This document shows, in pieces, positions 60,358-64,000 of a DNA stretch of 64,000 bases. Under the pieces are notes generated by a model. It had not been told where the DNA came from. It did no database searches and saw only the letters and a program-made list of their open reading frames with translations. Source of the stretch: Candidatus Melainabacteria bacterium (GTDB lineage: Bacteria > Cyanobacteriota > Vampirovibrionia > Obscuribacterales > Obscuribacteraceae); the NCBI GenBank assembly GCA_027451745.1, contig DAIDIP010000015.1, positions 1-64,000 on the forward strand, given 5' to 3'. Position 1 is the stretch's first letter. The number at the start of each line of letters is the position of its first letter. The position numbers and the translations under genes were made by a program.

Positions 60358-61194
60358 TTAGGGGACGGATGATGAGATTGATGGAGTTGCTGGGGTTAGA
60401 AATGGAGCTTCGGTTCTTAAGCCATTGGTGTGGAGGTGGTTGTAGAGCAGCCCAAGGACAAGGAAGGGAGTCATTTGGCCGATCTCGATAGTGTTTATTA
60501 ATGTACCTATGGCAATCAATTTACTTTTGCTAAGGTCTCCATCTCCATGTTTCTTTTGCAAAGTCCGACCCAAAGCAGTTAGACTAAATTGACGGTTTGT
60601 CTGTATAAGGCTTACATTATTGGCCTCGGCTTCGTAAGTCTCCCCTGCTCGTACTCCATCTGACAGGCTTCCAGCCAACCTGAAACGAAAAGAGTGTGGT
60701 GAGTCTATATCTTTGATAATGGAAATTGGTATTTTCTGATATTGCCCGGAAGTATTGCGGATTAAAACTAGATCATTGTCAACTGAGACAATTTGTCCGA
60801 TAAATTCATTGGTATCTGTGCTGATAGTCTCCTGAAAAACTAGAGTAGATAAATAAGATAACCAATCACCCTTACAAAAGTAGACTATTCCAGCAATCTC
60901 GAATTTATTTCTATCCAATGTCTGTTGTATATTGATTACCGGTCCCGATAGAACTGTATAGTGATCGAATTGAAATTCATCGACAGTCGACACTTCAGCC
61001 CAATTTCCTTTGATCTTGAATCGTCCTTGCGGTATGTTGATCGATCCTAATTTTTCAAGAGGCATTTTAGCTGTAAGTGAGCCGCTGTTACCAATGATGT
61101 TCGGGCTGAAAGTGATTGGAAAAGCTTGAGATTCTGTAGGCAGAAAGACAAACTGGGCAAGTATGATGCTCAAAACAAATGTTAAAATTCTCAT
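60358..61194 (-). CDS. Secreted protein of unknown function downstream of a TolC gene
   Basis: A 278-residue protein with a signal peptide (hydrophobic 4-17, cleavage after SQA/F). Residues 25-190 are predicted beta-rich, with two segments (VVSVDNDLVLIRN-like IVSVDNDLVLIRNTSGQ at about 136-152 and AGETYEAEANNVSLIQ) that resemble small barrel or SH3-like modules. A hydrophobic segment (about 228-250) may cross a membrane. Family not recognised. It follows the TolC gene by 18 nt and probably shares its transcript, in parallel with the unknown protein in the other efflux operon, though the two are not evidently related. Confidence 0.66.
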   Translation of the reverse strand: MRILTFVLSIILAQFVFLPTESQAFPITFSPNIIGNSGSLTAKMPLEKLGSINIPQGRFKIKGNWAEVSTVDEFQFDHYTVLSGPVINIQQTLDRNKFEIAGIVYFCKGDWLSYLSTLVFQETISTDTNEFIGQIVSVDNDLVLIRNTSGQYQKIPISIIKDIDSPHSFRFRLAGSLSDGVRAGETYEAEANNVSLIQTNRQFSLTALGRTLQKKHGDGDLSKSKLIAIGTLINTIEIGQMTPFLVLGLLYNHLHTNGLRTEAPFLTPATPSISSSVP

Positions 61195-61212
61195 GGTGAA
61201 TGCTCCTTGTTA

Positions 61213-62628
61213 TTAATCATCTAGAGGGATGCCAATTGACTGTTCCAGGTCGGTATAAGCTTGTTGATATGAGGTGATGGCATCTAGATATTGACTGCGT
61301 ACTTGCACATTAGCTTGCTGCGCCTGCAAAGTAGACGTAATATCGGATTGTCCCACTTCATAACTGCGTCTGGCAAGACGAGCTACTTCTGCTGAATCAT
61401 CAAGGACATGTTCGCGATAGGTGCGAATTCTGTCTCGTGCTGCTACCAGGTTTTTGTAGGCAGAAGAGACATCAGCTACAACTTGATTACGTTGTCCGTC
61501 GTACTGCAAATAGAATTGTCGTGCCGTAGCTTTTAGTCTGGCAATATCCCCCTGCTTAAAATCGTACGCCGGTATCTGAATAGGAGCAACAACGTAAAAA
61601 CCAACTAACTTTGGACCGGGGGATGGATTGCCAGTTCGTGACTGCCCGACGCTAAACGGTTGGTCTGGAAATACATTACCGTAAGTGACTCGCAGCTGTG
61701 TTTTGGTTAGTGCGAGTTGTTGTTTGATTACTTTCAGTTCCCATCTGTTTTGCAGAGCCGTTGAGACGAAATAACCCAGCGTAGGCAAAGGCTCGGTAAA
61801 ATCAGGCAGAAAATCACTTTTCGCAGCCTTCAATTCAAAAGGAGGAAGTTTTGGAACCTCTATATCTCCTTCTGCTGGGCGACCTAGCATGATATTGAGT
61901 TGTTGTTTGGCACGCTCTACTCTAGTTTGCCCCTGCTGTTGATCTATTTTACTTTGAGACAGTAATAATCTGGCCTTAAGCACATCTAGCTCTGGTACAG
62001 CCCCGGCCTCAAATCTTCTCACGGTAACCTGCATGAGTTTGTCCGTCAGATTTACAATATCGTTGAGAGTTTTATATGTCGCTTCAGCAACAATAACCTC
62101 TGTGTAAGCGCGCCTAAGGTCATTACGAAAACCCCATAAGCTATTCAATACTTCTGATTTAGTCTCTTGATACTGTGCTTTTGCTGCTAACAGTCTGAAA
62201 ACAATTTTCCAAGGTGGGCTGAAAGTCAGATCAGTTCCTACGCGGCGAGTGAGTTCAGCAATAACCCCATTCTCATAATGGAAGGTGGGATTAGTTGTAG
62301 CCGTTGCTGCCCAATAGCCAGCTTTGGAAATATCTAATAAAGCACGCACCGCAGCGGTACGCGGACTGTTCATGAGTCCTTCGTTATATGCTGCTTTTAA
62401 ATCTAAGATAGGCGTGGATTCACTGTCTGCTTTGCTAATCTCTCCTGTAATACGAACACCCTGTGGTTTGAGTAGATACTGTGCTTCGGTTCCTGTTTGT
62501 AATTCTTTTTTAATTTCCTTGGCTCGTTGTGTGTCCGAATACAATATTGCCGGCATTTCTGCAGCCAGACACAGGGATGCTTGGCAGGCTGCACCCGCTA
62601 CTAGAAAGAGGCGAAAGAATCTAAGCAT
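61213..62628 (-). CDS. TolC-family outer membrane efflux channel (fourth, separate copy)
   Basis: A 471-residue TolC/OEP protein with a signal peptide (hydrophobic 5-22, cleavage after CLA/A). The channel helices are visible (SLWGFRNDLRRAYTEVIVAEATYK and VVADVSSAYKNLVAARDRI) and the C-terminal RRSYEVGQSDITSTLQAQQANV resembles the tandem copies but is more diverged. It converges on the second RND pump and is the likely exit channel for that pump. It is followed on the same strand by the unknown secreted protein. Confidence 0.86.
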   Translation of the reverse strand: MLRFFRLFLVAGAACQASLCLAAEMPAILYSDTQRAKEIKKELQTGTEAQYLLKPQGVRITGEISKADSESTPILDLKAAYNEGLMNSPRTAAVRALLDISKAGYWAATATTNPTFHYENGVIAELTRRVGTDLTFSPPWKIVFRLLAAKAQYQETKSEVLNSLWGFRNDLRRAYTEVIVAEATYKTLNDIVNLTDKLMQVTVRRFEAGAVPELDVLKARLLLSQSKIDQQQGQTRVERAKQQLNIMLGRPAEGDIEVPKLPPFELKAAKSDFLPDFTEPLPTLGYFVSTALQNRWELKVIKQQLALTKTQLRVTYGNVFPDQPFSVGQSRTGNPSPGPKLVGFYVVAPIQIPAYDFKQGDIARLKATARQFYLQYDGQRNQVVADVSSAYKNLVAARDRIRTYREHVLDDSAEVARLARRSYEVGQSDITSTLQAQQANVQVRSQYLDAITSYQQAYTDLEQSIGIPLDD

Positions 62629-62821
62629 CGATGGTAACGTCCTTTAGTAATGCATTTTAAAGAACTGATCTCGACGGTCTGTTGACGACCCACTACGATC
62701 AGGACATGGTTATTATACTTCTAAGGCAATTGGCAGCTCGTGTATCAAATGATTATCAGAGAAGTGGTGAATTCCATAAATGGGTAGAATTTGAGAATGA
62801 ATCTATAGATGTAAAAAAATG

Positions 62822-64000
62822 TCATAGACAATTTTTGCCTGCCCAAACATATCTTTTTAAAAGTGGGGCGGGTCTAAATCTTTCGCCATAAGCGTGAAAT
62901 AATGTTTCAATTTTCTTGAGACAGTTTTCTAGTCCGAATTCAAAAGCAAATTCTATTGGTCCTTTACGCATACCCAGAGCTGCTTTTAAAGCTGGATCGA
63001 GATCGCTGGGCGCAACAATATTTTCTTGTAAGGCAAGAAAGGCTTCATTGATCATTGGTAAGAATAATTGAATTGGTTCAAATTTTGCTAGCGTTGTACC
63101 GGTTTGAGAAGGTTGTGAAATTTTTAGTAAATTATCTAAGTCTGGGTTTATGCCGATTGGTTTGCGCTCGTCTTGCTTGTAAGCATAGAAACCAGCAAGC
63201 GTTTTTATACCTAACATTTTTCTATCGACCATTGTTTCAAGTAAATCTGGAAATTGGAAGCGTTCGCCATACTCGTTATAGTTAAAACGGGCGACAGATA
63301 AACCAATATCGAGGCCATTCATATCGCGCAATTGTAGAGGACCAATGGGCATGAGCAATTCACATGCTGCTTCGTCAATTGTTTTTACATCTGCAAGATC
63401 TGTTTGTAAGATATAGATTGCTTCATTCAAATAACGGCTTAGTAAACGATTGACTAAAAAAGATGCGCATTCTTGAACTTTAACTGGTAATTTGTGCAAC
63501 TTGCGAACAATGTCCATTGATATTTCAGTGACACTCTCTGCAGTATTTAGTCCTGGAATTACTTCTACCAAAGACATAATATGAGCTGGATTGAAAAAAT
63601 GTAGACCAATTATTTGTTTTGGTCTATTAGTAAAAGAAGCAAGTTGACTGATGGACAAACTGGACGTATTGGTGGCAATTATTGTTTGCGGTTGACATGT
63701 TTTGTCTAAGTTCTGTAGTACTGACCGTTTGATTTCTATATCTTCATTTACTGCTTCTATAACTAAGTCTACGTTTTTTAAATCATCGTATTTAGAAACA
63801 GGCTCTATTAATTTGCGTTGTTTGGCTATTTCTAGACTTTTTTCTTGACTGTCTAATCGTTTATCTAGTGATGTGAACATTTTTTCTATGCGGGCTAACC
63901 CACTTTCCAAGGCAACAGAACAATTGTCCATTATTATTACGGGTATGCCTAATTGGGTCATGGCGACAGCAATAGACGCACCCATATTGCCAGCGCCAAC
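62822..64000 (-). CDS. 3-hydroxyacyl-CoA dehydrogenase (5' end outside the window)
   Basis: Oxidises 3-hydroxyacyl-CoA with NAD+ in fatty-acid (or butyrate-type) metabolism. The visible 392 residues begin within the NAD-binding motif: the last bases of the window encode VGAGNMGASIA (GxGxMGxxIA), so the true start lies beyond 64000. EAVNEDIEIK, ATNTSSLSIS and GLHFFNPAHIMSLVEVI, the last with the catalytic His, follow. A second C-terminal dehydrogenase-like domain (GPLQLRDMNGLDIGL onward, and near the end GMRKGPIEFAFEFG) suggests the two-domain FadB C-terminal type rather than the 280-residue Hbd type. Confidence 0.88.
   Translation of the reverse strand, partial: VGAGNMGASIAVAMTQLGIPVIIMDNCSVALESGLARIEKMFTSLDKRLDSQEKSLEIAKQRKLIEPVSKYDDLKNVDLVIEAVNEDIEIKRSVLQNLDKTCQPQTIIATNTSSLSISQLASFTNRPKQIIGLHFFNPAHIMSLVEVIPGLNTAESVTEISMDIVRKLHKLPVKVQECASFLVNRLLSRYLNEAIYILQTDLADVKTIDEAACELLMPIGPLQLRDMNGLDIGLSVARFNYNEYGERFQFPDLLETMVDRKMLGIKTLAGFYAYKQDERKPIGINPDLDNLLKISQPSQTGTTLAKFEPIQLFLPMINEAFLALQENIVAPSDLDPALKAALGMRKGPIEFAFEFGLENCLKKIETLFHAYGERFRPAPLLKRYVWAGKNCL

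Noticed and set aside
62682-62891. Plus-strand 69-residue ORF between TolC and the dehydrogenase
   Set aside because: Its last third is antisense to the dehydrogenase and there is no support for translation.
1-64000. CRISPR arrays, insertion sequences, rRNA operons
   Set aside because: No regularly spaced repeats, no transposase-like ORFs with terminal repeats and no rRNA-like sequence were seen.

Overview
The window is about 64 kb of AT-rich, densely coding bacterial chromosome with no rRNA, no convincing tRNA, no CRISPR array and no transposase. The gene families point to a non-photosynthetic relative of Cyanobacteria, such as Melainabacteria/Vampirovibrionia (Obscuribacterales-like). The pointers are a DapL-type LL-diaminopimelate aminotransferase, a PRX_like1 redoxin, many secreted TPR proteins, a multi-GAF diguanylate cyclase and large families of secreted or lipid-anchored proteins of unknown function. 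This placement is inference from gene content only. The class I ribonucleotide reductase (tyrosyl radical) and homogentisate dioxygenase show that the organism can use oxygen. It has signal peptides, lipoproteins, TolC channels and RND pumps, so it is diderm.

Layout. 1-5.1 kb (minus strand): a very large duplicated CPBP membrane protease, a secreted von Willebrand A protein and a DoxX-like protein. 5.1-9.3 kb (minus): the nrdA-nrdB operon, with NrdR-box-like palindromes upstream. 9.8-12.4 kb (plus): OsmC peroxidase, BirA, a fatty-acid-hydroxylase family membrane protein and a small membrane protein. 12.4-15.5 kb (minus): recJ-apt. 16.1-22.3 kb (plus): an operon of a secreted protein, a secreted trypsin-like protease, a peptide-binding protein, two Opp/Dpp permeases and a four-cysteine membrane protein; no ATPase gene is present. 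22.3-22.9 kb: a convergent gap with three strong stem-loops. 22.9-26.6 kb (minus): a GAF-GGDEF protein with a degenerate HD-GYP domain. 26.6-29 kb: an orphan terminator that suggests a small RNA, a 53-residue ORF, a redoxin, a His-rich secreted peptide and a holin-like membrane protein.

29-35 kb holds proC and hmgA, flanked on both sides by two diverged paralogues of one unknown protein family (conserved N-terminal domain, Pro/Tyr-rich linker, helical repeats resembling MshEN/T2SSE_N). 35-40 kb (minus): TPR proteins, a small Cys-containing peptide gene, a lipoprotein and a GT39 glycosyltransferase. 39.8-43.8 kb (plus): dapL followed 14 nt later by a solitary PglX-like N6-adenine methyltransferase. 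43.8-46 kb (minus): a secreted TonB-C protein and a TPR/glycine-zipper protein.

46-62.6 kb is a heavy-metal-type efflux island. A six-gene minus-strand operon (RND pump, lipoprotein adaptor, unknown secreted protein, then three tandem TolC paralogues) runs divergently from a plus-strand adaptor-pump pair, which faces a fourth TolC and another unknown secreted protein. The window ends inside a 3-hydroxyacyl-CoA dehydrogenase gene.

The best candidates for something undescribed are the paired MshEN-like paralogues around proC-hmgA, the triple stem-loop locus at 22.34-22.46 kb, the orphan terminator/sRNA region at 26.75-26.96 kb, the protease-plus-peptide-importer operon, the lone PglX-like methylase, and the triple-TolC operon with its unknown secreted partner.
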